From Natranaerovirga pectinivora (GTDB lineage: Bacteria > Bacillota > Clostridia > Lachnospirales > DSM-24629), in the NCBI RefSeq assembly GCF_004342165.1, contig NZ_SMAL01000004.1, forward strand, positions 62,001-126,000: a stretch of DNA of 64,000 bases. The letters run 5' to 3'. Shown in pieces: positions 33,923-43,448 of this stretch. The position numbers were made by a program, and so were the translations under genes. Below the pieces are notes generated by a model, which did not search any database, was not told the origin of the DNA, and was given only the letters and a program-made list of their open reading frames with translations. Within the stretch, counting starts at the first letter, position 1. Each line of letters begins with the position of its first letter.

Positions 33923-35251
33923 TTAATAAACAATTTCATTTTCTTCTACTTCATTAGCATTCATTATTATATGATCATATAGCCGAATGCCATATGGCGT
34001 ACCTTGTTTTACTATGGTATAAGCGTTATTAGAAAACACCTTTTCAATCAATTTAAATTGAGCAAACCCTCTAATAGAATCATATACCCCTTCTAAACTT
34101 ACCATATAATCCACTCTAAAACTTTCAGTAGAGTTAGGTTTTATAATAACATCATTATGATTGAGTACCGTATCTCTAATATAATAATAGTCATCATCTA
34201 AATAATTCATAGCAAATGGTATAAATTGAACCGTTTGAGAGCCATCATCTAATGTTGTTGCTCTCATAATACCATTCTCACTACCACTCCTTGTAACAAA
34301 GTCTCTTGGTATTCTATAGAAACTCTTAGATATTATAGCACTATTTGGTATTTTAATACCTTGTATATCATTATATATAATTTCAAAATCCATAAATCTA
34401 TAATCTGTAAAATCATTAACGGAATGATTGAATTCAAGAACAATCTTTCCACTGTTTTTCTCTATAATTAGCCCTGTTAATTCTCGATCATTAAATAAAT
34501 TAATATTAAGTGTATTTCTATTTTCAATATAATTCAACAAGCTCTCTGTTGGTTCAAATACCATATACCATTTTTGACTATTTATAATTTTATATAAAGG
34601 GTCTCCTACACTTACTCTATTTGTTAGAAGTTGTTCATTAGTCACCTTTTCACTAAGAATGATTGTATCAACATTTTCAAGAGAAAGCTCTTCTAGACCA
34701 TCCATTCTATATGAAATTATACCACTGTACTTACTTCTTATAACATTCATTCCATTCATATCAATATTATTATTATTTACAATTTTATTAAACTCGATTA
34801 GACTATTGTTTATTTTATATGTAAGATCATAAACTGAATTAAAATATGAATCATTGTATTCAGATTTAAAATTTGACACTTGATATTGAATGACATTTAA
34901 TTCATCTCTATTTAAACGGCTAATCTCTTCTACTCTTCTATTATTCATCCTATCAATGGTACATATGATAGTTTCTCTTGACGCTCTATCCCCATTTCGA
35001 AAAAAATAACTCACATAACCATCATAGGGACTATTTATTACTTCCTCATCTCTAATAATAATGCCTGTGAAAAACTCACCTTCTCTTATAGAACCACTTA
35101 TTGCCTCAAATCTAGAAGGGTTTTTTCTACTTATAAAAGTGAACACAGAAATAATTATATATATAAGGATAACACTATATATTATCAAACCAATATTAAA
35201 TGGCCTTCTTTTTTTATATTGAATAACTTTTCCACTCAATCTTAATAGCAC
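33923..35251 (-). CDS. HlyD-like membrane-fusion domain protein of the division cluster
   Basis: 442 residues. One membrane helix near the N-terminus (about 19-40, IGLIIYSVILIYIIISVFTF) is followed by an outside region with a biotinyl-lipoyl-like half (GSIREGEFFTGIIIRDEEVINSPYDGYVSYFFRNGDRASRETIICTID), a helical hairpin, and beta-rich segments. Proteins of this kind stand before yggS in many Clostridia. No export ATPase or transporter is adjacent, so it may be a structural envelope protein. The GTG start at 35251 overlaps the end of the upstream gene by 10 bases. Confidence 0.78.
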   Translation of the reverse strand: MLLRLSGKVIQYKKRRPFNIGLIIYSVILIYIIISVFTFISRKNPSRFEAISGSIREGEFFTGIIIRDEEVINSPYDGYVSYFFRNGDRASRETIICTIDRMNNRRVEEISRLNRDELNVIQYQVSNFKSEYNDSYFNSVYDLTYKINNSLIEFNKIVNNNNIDMNGMNVIRSKYSGIISYRMDGLEELSLENVDTIILSEKVTNEQLLTNRVSVGDPLYKIINSQKWYMVFEPTESLLNYIENRNTLNINLFNDRELTGLIIEKNSGKIVLEFNHSVNDFTDYRFMDFEIIYNDIQGIKIPNSAIISKSFYRIPRDFVTRSGSENGIMRATTLDDGSQTVQFIPFAMNYLDDDYYYIRDTVLNHNDVIIKPNSTESFRVDYMVSLEGVYDSIRGFAQFKLIEKVFSNNAYTIVKQGTPYGIRLYDHIIMNANEVEENEIVY

Positions 35252-36192
35252 CCTTTCCTTAGTCCACTACCATTAAGATAGTTGTATTTTTTTCCTTGGT
35301 ATGTCCCTCTTTTATTCATAATCAATTCTATCTCGTCTTTTATTTTCCACCAGCTTGTATCCCAGTTGCAAAAAATAGTTTCTTCATTAGGTGCCCGACC
35401 TAATAACCTTTGAATACTTATATTTGGATTAAGATACTCTAAAAACAAAATAACTCTTTCAATGTATTCATTTTTTGAACACAAACTGATTTTATTGTTT
35501 TCATATAAATATGCCATTTCTGTGTTTTTTGCTACATACAAGGAATGCAATTTGACATAATCTATTCCAAGTGCTGATAGAATCTTGGCAGACTCTTTTG
35601 CGTCATCTTCATTATCCTCTGGAAGATTAAGAATAAGATGTGTACAAATTTTGAACTCGTACATTTTAATCTTTAGAACTGCATCTATATATTCTCCTAA
35701 AGTATGGCCTCTTTTAATTTTTTGTAATGTATGATAATTAACGGTTTGAAGACCTAACTCTATTGTTATATTTATCCCCTTTTCTTTTTTTAGTGTTGAT
35801 AAAAACTCTAAATAATCTTCCCTGATACAATCTGGTCTTGTAGAAATTGCAATTTCAACCACATCTTCTATTAAAGCTTCTTTTACATATTTTTTAAAAT
35901 CCTCTAATGGCAAAAAAGTATTGGTATAGTTTTGAAAATACGCAATAAATTTATTTGCTTTATATTTATTTTTAATATAATCTCTATTTTTCAAAAGTTG
36001 TTCCTTAACCTCTATAGTGTTGGAAAGCATTTCAAAGCCTGTCCCAACTTCCGCACAAAATGAACAGCCTGCCCCGTCTATTCTATTAGGACAAGTCACA
36101 GGCAGATTCACTGGCAATTTATATACTTTATCATTATAAAGGTTTTTTAAATAATTTGAGTATGTATAATACAGTCTATTGTTTGTTGTCAT
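35242..36192 (-). CDS. TIGR01212 family radical SAM protein
   Basis: 316 residues. The cluster motif is CPNRIDGAGCSFCAEVGTGFE (Cys pattern CxxxxxxxCxxC, as in Elp3-like YhcC/YtqA enzymes, not the classic CxxxCxxC). Also EIAISTRPDCIREDYLEFL, ELGLQTVNYHTLQKIKRGHTLGEYIDAVLKIKMYEFKICTHLILNLPEDNEDDAKES. The substrate is unknown; tRNA-related modification is suspected for the family. AAGGAG precedes the ATG. Confidence 0.9.
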   Translation of the reverse strand: MTTNNRLYYTYSNYLKNLYNDKVYKLPVNLPVTCPNRIDGAGCSFCAEVGTGFEMLSNTIEVKEQLLKNRDYIKNKYKANKFIAYFQNYTNTFLPLEDFKKYVKEALIEDVVEIAISTRPDCIREDYLEFLSTLKKEKGINITIELGLQTVNYHTLQKIKRGHTLGEYIDAVLKIKMYEFKICTHLILNLPEDNEDDAKESAKILSALGIDYVKLHSLYVAKNTEMAYLYENNKISLCSKNEYIERVILFLEYLNPNISIQRLLGRAPNEETIFCNWDTSWWKIKDEIELIMNKRGTYQGKKYNYLNGSGLRKGCY

Positions 36193-36311
36193 AAAATCTC
36201 CTTTTGTTCCTTATCCTCTTATTTTCCTTTTGTATTTCTAAATACTACTCTCTATTATAGTATTTTTCTACTGTTTTTTAAATACTTAATTTGTCCCTAT
36301 TGATATTTCTT

Positions 36312-37565
36312 TTAAATAATACTTGCTAACAATAACAATTCTTCGTTGTTTTCATAAATAAGAGGAAATTGTGTCATAGGTAATGGATTAACCCCACTTC
36401 CTACTTCAATGGTGTAACCAGGTCTTCTAAACTCTTTAATAAACCAGTCTTTATACCCTGCAAAGGATTGAGATAAATCTGGAGAATCTAATGCATACCC
36501 TGTTACATCACTAAAAGTCAATGCAATATCGTAACTTTCTTCTGGTTGTAAACCTCTATAATCCCAAAAAATAACTTGACCCTGGGTATGGAATGCTAGA
36601 ACCAACCTATAATTATTACTTCTTGTTAATTCAATCATTGCCCTACTTTCAGGTTCTGATCCTGGATAAGGTCCTGCAAACATTGCTGGTCCAGGACCAA
36701 AAGCACCAAAGTCTTCTTCAATTTCTTTGTATTCATAAAATCCTGCATCATAATTTCTATTCAAATCAACACCATTAATATTGGCTTTCCATAAACTAAA
36801 ATCTTCACTATAATTATTCCATTCTAATATTTGATCTCTATTGACAGTTATATTTTCAAGTCCGTTAACAACTAACTCTACACCATCTGGATTAACCATT
36901 GGTATAATATCTATGGTTGAATTTTTCCATATTTCTTCTGTACTATATCCTTTAATAGAACCTCTTAAAGTATACACTCTTAAAAATTTTTCCAACCAAC
37001 TCATTAATAATGGGGTTGTAATCCATTCATTTGCATGGTGTGAAGCGTTATAACTTACTTTATTTTCTCCTTCACCAATTCTTATTCTATAAATATTTCT
37101 ATAATCTACACTAGTCCCTATAATATCTACTTGAATAAATGGATATAGTGTTTTTAGAGATTCAATATTTTCTTCAAGTATTTCATAAGTATAATTAATA
37201 TCTGTTGGTACAATACTATTTGTATTTGGAACTATTATATTTTCATTTTCTGTTAGCAAAAATGGATTCACTTTTGGATTAGAAATAATGATATCATGAG
37301 CAGTGATGCCATTTTTATTAGCATACTCATATAGAACATTTTGTGAATTAACCTTAAAGATGTCATACCCTTTCATCAGCCATTCTAATTTAGAAAAGGT
37401 TGTTTCATCAAACTCAGCTGTTACATTTATTTTATTATTTTGTTGAAATACTTCAACTGCTTTTTGTGTTTTAGGACCTATAATGCCATCAATTAAGCCA
37501 TCATAATACTTTTGTTTTTTTAGACAGGATTGAATAAATTGAATTCTTGAATGGGATAATTTCAT
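36312..37565 (-). CDS. M14 zinc carboxypeptidase with peptidoglycan-binding head
   Basis: 417 residues. Residues 1-65 are a peptidoglycan-binding domain (RIQFIQSCLKKQKYYDGLIDGIIGPKTQKAVEVFQQ); residues ~70-115 look like a LysM-type unit (NVLYEYANKNGITAHDIIISNPKVNPFLL). The M14 domain shows zinc ligands HHANE (HxxE) and FHTQGQ, and the catalytic Glu in YTIEVGSG; the VNPDGVELV and GVDLNRNY motifs are present. It resembles gamma-D-glutamyl-diamino-acid endopeptidase I of spore-formers. No signal peptide is seen, as in that enzyme, suggesting action within the sporulating cell. Confidence 0.88.
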   Translation of the reverse strand: MKLSHSRIQFIQSCLKKQKYYDGLIDGIIGPKTQKAVEVFQQNNKINVTAEFDETTFSKLEWLMKGYDIFKVNSQNVLYEYANKNGITAHDIIISNPKVNPFLLTENENIIVPNTNSIVPTDINYTYEILEENIESLKTLYPFIQVDIIGTSVDYRNIYRIRIGEGENKVSYNASHHANEWITTPLLMSWLEKFLRVYTLRGSIKGYSTEEIWKNSTIDIIPMVNPDGVELVVNGLENITVNRDQILEWNNYSEDFSLWKANINGVDLNRNYDAGFYEYKEIEEDFGAFGPGPAMFAGPYPGSEPESRAMIELTRSNNYRLVLAFHTQGQVIFWDYRGLQPEESYDIALTFSDVTGYALDSPDLSQSFAGYKDWFIKEFRRPGYTIEVGSGVNPLPMTQFPLIYENNEELLLLASII

Positions 37566-37760
37566 ATTATTTACCTTTATACCTTTTTATTATTATCTTA
37601 TAAGTTTCCTCTTAAAATAATACCTATTTACTAGGATTTAATCGTTATTTAAATTTTCTTTTTGAAAAATAATAAGTATTTAAAAAAAGTAAAATTATAA
37701 CATAATAATATTTATAAAAAAAGACAAACTAGTATTAGATACTATAAAGGAGGTCTATAA

Positions 37761-37964
37761 ATGAAAACTTTAGATTATATTGCGTTAATATTGGTTTTAA
37801 TAGGTGCAATAAATTGGGGCCTAGTAGGTTTCTTTAACTTTGACCTTGTAGCTGCCTTATTCGGTGGTGTAAACACTGCTTTTAGTAGAGTAATCTACGC
37901 AATTATTGGTATAGCAGGTCTATATGCTATAAGCTTCTTTGGTAGATTGAGAAGTGAAGAATAG
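37761..37964 (+). CDS. DUF378 family small membrane protein
   Basis: 67 residues with two membrane helices. The family pattern LDYIALILVLIGAINWGLVGFFNFDLVAALFGG...SRVIYAIIGIAGLYAI is complete. AAAGGAGG lies just before the ATG. It is one of only four plus-strand genes here and has its own terminator. Function unknown. Confidence 0.9.
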   Translation: MKTLDYIALILVLIGAINWGLVGFFNFDLVAALFGGVNTAFSRVIYAIIGIAGLYAISFFGRLRSEE

Positions 37965-37982
37965 TATCTAATTTTCCTATCA

Positions 37983-38013
37983 AAAAAACCTATTCACAAG
38001 GAATAGGTTTTTT
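37983..38013. terminator. Terminator between DUF378 and the P-loop gene
   Basis: A perfect 13-bp stem (AAAAAACCTATTC / GAATAGGTTTTTT) has a 5-base loop. T runs on both strands serve both convergent genes. Confidence 0.88.
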
Positions 38014-38017
38014 GTTT

Positions 38018-38431
38018 TTATGCGACTAAATATTCTTTCAAATATTCCGGTAAGGATTTTAACTCACAACTGATTGAAATAATAAAGTGAACATTATATC
38101 TATCAGATACTTTTTTCAACTTATCTATAAGCGATGAAACACTATCAATATCGATTTTAGCTAGTTTTAATAATTCATCGAAGTAAATTTCATGGATATC
38201 GTGATCTTCTGACAATATACCACACACAAAACCATAAAATTCATTAGCGTTCATTAATGGGAACTCTCCCGTATTTATAAGCCTAACCTTATGATTAATC
38301 TCATAACTGTACTTTTTACATTTATCAATAAAAACAATATTCCCTTTAGAAGTTTTTACTGATTTGTTAGCCATACTAATAAGTTGCCTTGTTTTACCTT
38401 CCCCCGTATCACCAGCTACAATGCTTATCAT
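38018..38431 (-). CDS. Small orphan P-loop ATPase-like protein
   Basis: 137 residues. The ATG at 38431 (MISIVAGDTGEGKTRQLI) is favoured by AGGAGG 8 bases upstream; a 19-codon upstream extension is not supported. A Walker A motif GDTGEGKT opens the protein; a Walker B-like HEIYFDELLKL follows at about residue 88. No further domains. It resembles the ATP-binding part of small KTI-like or ThiS-like nucleotidases but no family is certain. It stands alone between hairpins. Confidence 0.6.
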   Translation of the reverse strand: MISIVAGDTGEGKTRQLISMANKSVKTSKGNIVFIDKCKKYSYEINHKVRLINTGEFPLMNANEFYGFVCGILSEDHDIHEIYFDELLKLAKIDIDSVSSLIDKLKKVSDRYNVHFIISISCELKSLPEYLKEYLVA

Positions 38432-38835
38432 AGTAATCTCCTCCTTAAAATTTAAAATTAAATTTATAAGTGAATTTTTCAATGGCATTTGTCATTGAAA
38501 AACATCATTAATCTTGTTGAAAGTTGTGGAATAAGTTACATATATCTTAAGTTTTTAACCTTAGAAACTTATTTACTACTTCAAGCTAGTATAATACCTG
38601 TATTAATGTCAGTTTAGGAGATATTCCAGTATCTAAGAAATGGGTGAATTAAGAAAATAAAATGGTACAACATTTGAGTGATTCACTAAACTAGGATATT
38701 GTTAAATAAAAATCATAACCGATATTCTAAGTGAGTAAGGGAATTTATTACCAAATAAAAAATTGATGTATATATTTCATTATATTATTAATATATAACT
38801 TTTACAATCAAATATTGATTATTTTGTTAAATATA
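38432..38835. other. AT-rich intergenic region with one hairpin
   Basis: About 400 bases without a credible gene. A 10-bp hairpin (TTTTTCAATG 38476-38485 with CATTGAAAAA 38494-38503) lies 45 bases upstream of the P-loop gene and may act as a terminator or leader element. Nothing else convincing is seen. Confidence 0.45.
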
Positions 38836-39810
38836 TTATCTTAGTTTAATAAGTTCAATAGAATTTAGTATCTTAGACATGTCTTCATACAATAATTCTC
38901 TTGTTTGTGACCCAATTATCAAAGATATATAGGGCGTATTATTAATATAACTTAAAAGCACTAGATTGTATCCAGAAGCTGTTATAAATCCTGTTTTTCC
39001 ACCCCATATTATAGTTTGATTATTCACTTGGTGAATACTATGTAAATACATATTTGTATTCATCCAAGTTTTTTTAACTTCTTTACCATCTATAGTATGA
39101 TATGTTGCATTATAATATGGTAATCCTATAATTTCTTTGAACTTTTCATTTTTTAACCCTTCATTAAATAATAAATACAAATCATATGCTGTTGAATATT
39201 GATTTTCGTCATACAATCCATGTGGGTTCACAAAATTAGAGTCAAGTGCACCTAATTCTTTTGCTTTTTCATTCATAAGGACAGCAAAATCTTCTACACT
39301 ACCAGCTATATGTTTCGCAATGGCAATAGCAGAATCATTACCTGAATCTATCAAAATGGAATGTAATAATTGTTCTAATGTAAGAATATCCCCTTTACTT
39401 ATACCAGATCTTTTAGCATTAAATACCAAATCATTAAAGTTATGTGTGATTACTACTTCCTCATCTAAATTCCCATAATCTAATAGTACCAGCGCTGTCA
39501 TGATTTTGGTTATACTAGCAGGATATATTTTTTCAAATATATTGTTAGCATAGAGTAAATTCTGTTCATAAGAATCAATCAACAAACTTGCAGTGGTATT
39601 AATATTTATAGATACTGAATTTTTAAAGTTTGAAGAAACTGTAAATATGTCTTGTGAAACAGGTTTTAACTGTTCGAAATCTGATAAATCTATCTTAGTA
39701 TCCACTGTATCTAAAATAGGATATGGAAAGCTTTGTACAATAGTATTACCTCTTCTACAACCGCTTGTTACTAAAATTAAGAAAATAAATACTATGAAAA
39801 TTCTTTTCAT
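38836..39810 (-). CDS. D-alanyl-D-alanine carboxypeptidase lipoprotein (S11, DacF-like)
   Basis: 324 residues. A lipobox ends LVTSGCR. The penicillin-binding motifs are SITK (YPASITKIMTAL, Ser nucleophile), SGN (LIDSGNDSAIAIAKHIAG) and KTG (WGGKTGFITASGYN). It trims D-Ala from peptidoglycan outside the membrane. It ends after the catalytic domain, without the C-terminal beta-domain and amphipathic anchor of PBP5, and is instead held by lipidation. AAGGAG precedes the ATG. Alone in its transcript. Confidence 0.9.
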   Translation of the reverse strand: MKRIFIVFIFLILVTSGCRRGNTIVQSFPYPILDTVDTKIDLSDFEQLKPVSQDIFTVSSNFKNSVSININTTASLLIDSYEQNLLYANNIFEKIYPASITKIMTALVLLDYGNLDEEVVITHNFNDLVFNAKRSGISKGDILTLEQLLHSILIDSGNDSAIAIAKHIAGSVEDFAVLMNEKAKELGALDSNFVNPHGLYDENQYSTAYDLYLLFNEGLKNEKFKEIIGLPYYNATYHTIDGKEVKKTWMNTNMYLHSIHQVNNQTIIWGGKTGFITASGYNLVLLSYINNTPYISLIIGSQTRELLYEDMSKILNSIELIKLR

Positions 39811-40021
39811 TAAAATACTCCTTATTTTGCTTTTTATCTAGCCCATTATTGAAATTGACTTGTTTTTGAAAGGATACCCCACCTTTCTTTTAGACTTTTA
39901 TTATAATTATATTATACCCAAATAAAAATCAATTTAAAATAAATTACCAATAATTTTTATATTTCTTAAGTGAAGTCCCCTTGTTCTTTGCTCATCAACC
40001 TTTTGGGAATAAAAATGCTGT
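39811..40021. other. Upstream region of the DacF-like gene
   Basis: AT-rich. On the minus strand TTTGGGTATAAT occurs near 39920, the same 12 bases as around the pyrR -10, and may be the DacF-like promoter. The -35 is not clear. Confidence 0.35.
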
Positions 40022-40069
40022 ACTTTATAGGATATAGAATTTTCAACGATCTTGTTTCTCTTACAAAGT
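40022..40069 (+). repeat. Short palindromic repeat, copy 3 of 4
   Basis: The left half ACTTTATAGGATATAGAATT matches the family; the right half ends ACAAAGT and is separated by an extra ~18 bases, so this copy is degenerate. It lies 28 bases past the terminator of the zinc-ribbon gene on the minus strand. Confidence 0.65.
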
Positions 40070-40096
40070 AAGTGGCATAGGCTTCATTAATATAAA

Positions 40097-40120
40097 AAGC
40101 TAGGAGTTTCTTCCTAGCTT
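40097..40120 (-). terminator. Terminator of the zinc-ribbon membrane protein gene
   Basis: A 9-bp stem AAGCTAGGA / TCCTAGCTT has a 6-base loop and a TTTTTATA tail on the minus strand, 4 bases past the stop. Confidence 0.88.
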
Positions 40121-40124
40121 GCAT

Positions 40125-41435
40125 TTAGATTCCAAATAGGTATTTTATTGTGGCGTCAATTGTATTGAATCCAAACCATACAGATAGCATTATAATAATA
40201 GTAATTATTATATAAAAGATTAATTTAAAATCCCCTAATGTTGTTTGAATAACTCTCGGAATAGAATGGTCTTTTAATAAGTATACAAAAAAGGATATAA
40301 CACTTAAAAACAATAAAGTTATCAAGAAAGCATTTATTGGACTTACCCCAATATACATTCTATCATTATTATTTACAATTCTCATATATTCAAATACTTG
40401 TCTGGAATAAAAACTTAATAAGAGATTTCCCAATGCTATAGTACATATACTTTTAATAGCTTTATAAGAATACCCATCCTTATTTTTCTGATACATCTTA
40501 TAGTATTCATTGAAAACTAAAAGGATTATTGCCAGATACAAAAACACTGTTAGAAAGGCAAAGGATCCATATAACTCACTACCAATTCTTAATCCTATAA
40601 TATGCATTCTTAATTCTTCAATGGCTATTCCAGAACCAAAGAAAAACAAAAACACATATACCAAAATATTAGGCAATAAAACAATTAGCCCTAATATAAA
40701 TGTCAAATTAATAAAATCTTTTAAATAAAAAACACTATATGAAATAACAATAAAAACAAATATTGAGGATACAATAACAATAGGTTTTATTATTTTTAGT
40801 ATGTATGTATCTAGAACTGCTTTGCCATCTTTATCTATAAGTAATGAAGTTAGATAACTTAAAAGTGTTAGGAGTATTAATGTATTGGCAAAGTTAAAAA
40901 AAGTCAAATAAGAACCCCTTGGGTCTGTAATAAATACTGCTAAAATAATATTTAATAATGAAATCATAGTACCATTAAAAATACATAAAAGGGACCTAGA
41001 AATCAATTCACTTTTTCTATAAAAAAGCTTATATCCTATGAAAATACTTAAAATAGGAATAAGTAATAATATTAGAATTCTTATTGTTTGAGAAGAGTAG
41101 TGTATTAATTCCATTTTGTTAAATAGGGACAAGTTAAAGATATTATATACATCAAAAATTTTAAATTTGGGTGTAAAAAATCCGTAAGATTTTACTAAGT
41201 AAAAATAGCCTATAGAAATTATTAGAGATAAAAATACCATTATCCCAAGAGCAACCCCAGTAATTTTCAAGGACATTACTACAGTTTCTTGACTAAAATT
41301 AAAATTTTCTTTCAACCTGCTGTAAAACAATTCATTATTCCTTTTATCCATTTTTTTTACATCTTTCTTCGTACCACAATGGGTGCAAAATACACTCTTA
41401 TCATCTAATGGTTGACCACAATTTTTGCAATACAT
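40125..41435 (-). CDS. Zinc-ribbon polytopic membrane protein
   Basis: 436 residues. The N-terminus is a zinc ribbon (MYCKNCGQPLDDKSVFCTHCGTKK, CxxC...CxxC). The rest has roughly ten membrane helices with short loops; the first lies at about 55-75. No transporter or enzyme signature is recognised. AAGGAGG precedes the ATG. It is a single gene with its own terminator. Confidence 0.75.
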   Translation of the reverse strand: MYCKNCGQPLDDKSVFCTHCGTKKDVKKMDKRNNELFYSRLKENFNFSQETVVMSLKITGVALGIMVFLSLIISIGYFYLVKSYGFFTPKFKIFDVYNIFNLSLFNKMELIHYSSQTIRILILLLIPILSIFIGYKLFYRKSELISRSLLCIFNGTMISLLNIILAVFITDPRGSYLTFFNFANTLILLTLLSYLTSLLIDKDGKAVLDTYILKIIKPIVIVSSIFVFIVISYSVFYLKDFINLTFILGLIVLLPNILVYVFLFFFGSGIAIEELRMHIIGLRIGSELYGSFAFLTVFLYLAIILLVFNEYYKMYQKNKDGYSYKAIKSICTIALGNLLLSFYSRQVFEYMRIVNNNDRMYIGVSPINAFLITLLFLSVISFFVYLLKDHSIPRVIQTTLGDFKLIFYIIITIIIMLSVWFGFNTIDATIKYLFGI

Positions 41436-41552
41436 AAAAACCCTCCTTTTTTTATATATCTAGAAAAAATTATTATACTTTTATGTGTTTACCTTCTCCT
41501 TGAAGCAATATATGTATATCATTCTCTCTTTATTCCAATAGGTACACTTTTA

Positions 41553-41583
41553 ACTTTATAGGAAATAGAACTTCCCAATAAAG
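41553..41583 (+). repeat. Short palindromic repeat, copy 4 of 4
   Basis: ACTTTATAGGAAATAGAACT is the best match to the consensus half; the right arm CCCAATAAAG pairs with it. It lies 7 bases past the mgsA terminator on the minus strand. Confidence 0.75.
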
Positions 41584-41590
41584 CAAAACA

Positions 41591-41616
41591 AGTTCTTGCT
41601 GTTAACAGCAAGAACT
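41591..41616 (-). terminator. Terminator of mgsA
   Basis: A perfect 26-base palindrome (AGTTCTTGCTG / CAGCAAGAACT around TTAA) is followed on the minus strand by TGTTTTGCTTT. It lies 4 bases past the mgsA stop. Confidence 0.85.
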
Positions 41617-41620
41617 ATTT

Positions 41621-42016
41621 TTATTTTACAATATTACGCCAATCTAAGTCTCCCCTATCAAGGGCTTTAATAAGTAGTTCTGCTGTAGCTAAATTAGTTG
41701 CTAATGGTATATTATGAATGTCACATAATCTCATAACAGCACTAACATCTGGTTCATGTAATTTTGGATTTAGAGGATCTCTTAAAAAAATCACCATATC
41801 AATTTGATTATGAGCAATTTGAGCCCCTAATTGTTGCTCTCCACCTAAATGACCTGTTAAGTACTTATGAATATGAAGATTTGTAACTTCCTCAATTAAT
41901 CTTCCTGTTGTTCCTGTTGCATATAACTCATTTTTACTTAATATATTCCGATAGGCTATACAAAAGTTTTGCATAAGCTTCTTTTTGGTATCATGTGCTA
42001 CTAATCCTATATTCAT
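41621..42016 (-). CDS. mgsA: Methylglyoxal synthase
   Basis: 131 residues. Converts dihydroxyacetone phosphate to methylglyoxal, a bypass of lower glycolysis under phosphate limitation. Motifs: [11 protein letters not shown] (His and catalytic-region Asp), [11 protein letters not shown] (phosphate binding), [29 protein letters not shown] (catalytic Asp in RDP) and [11 protein letters not shown]. It follows rodA by 9 bases, an order common in Clostridia, though no functional link with wall elongation is known. Confidence 0.95.
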   Translation of the reverse strand: MNIGLVAHDTKKKLMQNFCIAYRNILSKNELYATGTTGRLIEEVTNLHIHKYLTGHLGGEQQLGAQIAHNQIDMVIFLRDPLNPKLHEPDVSAVMRLCDIHNIPLATNLATAELLIKALDRGDLDWRNIVK

Positions 42017-42025
42017 TGTTAAAAC

Positions 42026-43147
42026 CTACCCCCTTTTGATTAAGCTTTTTCGCTGCATACTTATATTCAGTACAATGCCTATTCCCATCATTGTACTAAT
42101 TAATGAACTCAAACCATAACTAACAAATGGTAATGGTATGCCAGTGTTTGGTAAAATAGCTGTTGCAACACCAACATTAACAAATGTTTGAAAAGTTATA
42201 ATTGATACAACACCAACCACTAATAAAACCCCAAACAAGTCCATTGCATCTTTCGCTATAAGTATACATTTAATTATAATGATAAGCAATGCTACTATAA
42301 CCAAACTTGCCCCAACAAACCCTAATTCTTCGCCTATTACAGCAAAAATAAAATCTGTCTGTGGTTCAGAAATAAAATTGGTATTTTTAACAGAAGTTAC
42401 CTCTCCACTATAAATTCCTTTACCATACAATTGACCTGACCCAATGGCTAGTATTGAATTATATTGTTGCCAAGCTTCAGATAATAAATACCTTTCTGGA
42501 TATCTAAGGGATAATATTCTATTAACTTGGTATGATTTTAATAATTTTTGAGTTGGTTGTTCAACATACCAAAATATAAATGCAAAACTTGGTACAGAAA
42601 GTCCTAAGACTGTTAATACATACTTGTAACTAATACCAGCTACAAACAACATACATACTACCAAAAATATTAGAACCAAACTTGTGGATAAATCCGGTTG
42701 CCTAGTTATTAATAGCATAGGAATTGCTACCAGAATAAGCAGTTGTAAAACAATAAAAGGATTATTAATTCTATGTTTGTTTTTTTCTAAAAACATTCCA
42801 ATAAATATAATCATAAATATCTTACTAAATTCTGAAGGCTGAATATTAATAAAACCTAAGTTTATCCAACGAGTTGCACCATTAATGTTAGTTCCTATTA
42901 ATAATACCAATACTAAAAAGCCTATATTAAATAAATATATAATCCAATAAAACTTACCTAACAAACGATAATCTACTAATGACATTACAATCATTACGAT
43001 TATTCCTAAAACTAATCCAAAAATTTGTCTTTTGTAAAAAGATTCATCAGAAGCACTTGCAATTGCAATGATGCCAAAGATAGATATGGCTATAACAAGT
43101 AATGCCAATAAAAAATCAAAACGCCTAAATTGATAATGTCTAAACAC
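42026..43147 (-). CDS. rodA: RodA-type SEDS peptidoglycan polymerase
   Basis: 373 residues with ten membrane helices. SEDS glycosyltransferase of the elongation machinery, partner of PBP2. Motifs: NGATRWINLGFINIQPSEFSKI, the loop WQQYNSILAIGSGQLYGKGI, SEPQTDFIFAVIGEELGFVGA and TGIPLPFVSYGLSSLISTMMGIGIVLNI. The GTG at 43147 has AGGAG upstream. Immediately follows minE. Confidence 0.94.
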   Translation of the reverse strand: MFRHYQFRRFDFLLALLVIAISIFGIIAIASASDESFYKRQIFGLVLGIIVMIVMSLVDYRLLGKFYWIIYLFNIGFLVLVLLIGTNINGATRWINLGFINIQPSEFSKIFMIIFIGMFLEKNKHRINNPFIVLQLLILVAIPMLLITRQPDLSTSLVLIFLVVCMLFVAGISYKYVLTVLGLSVPSFAFIFWYVEQPTQKLLKSYQVNRILSLRYPERYLLSEAWQQYNSILAIGSGQLYGKGIYSGEVTSVKNTNFISEPQTDFIFAVIGEELGFVGASLVIVALLIIIIKCILIAKDAMDLFGVLLVVGVVSIITFQTFVNVGVATAILPNTGIPLPFVSYGLSSLISTMMGIGIVLNISMQRKSLIKRG

Positions 43148-43158
43148 TTAAAACACTC

Positions 43159-43437
43159 CTATTTATTATACAAGCTCCTTAAACTCTTAATAGGAATATT
43201 AGCATATAAAGCAGGTACTGTCATATCAGATGAATCGGATTTAGCTTGAGTAATTTGAATTTCTATACCATCTCTATCGATCTCCATGTAATTACTAATT
43301 ACATCAATGATATCAGACTTTATCATTTCTAATACCTCTGGAGAACAATTAGCACGATCATGAATAAGTAATAATTTCAGCCTATCTTTTGCTGTGCTAC
43401 TTGACGCTTTACGGTTTAAAATATTAGCCAATGACAT
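43159..43437 (-). CDS. minE: MinE topological specificity factor
   Basis: 92 residues. The start LANILNRKASSSTAKDRLKLLLIHDRANCSPEVLEMIKSDIIDVISNYMEID contains the MinD-binding beta/helix segment. MinE displaces MinD-MinC and drives oscillation. Together with DivIVA in this window, both a MinE and a DivIVA are encoded, as in several Clostridia. Confidence 0.93.
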   Translation of the reverse strand: MSLANILNRKASSSTAKDRLKLLLIHDRANCSPEVLEMIKSDIIDVISNYMEIDRDGIEIQITQAKSDSSDMTVPALYANIPIKSLRSLYNK

Positions 43438-43448
43438 CTAACCCCTCC

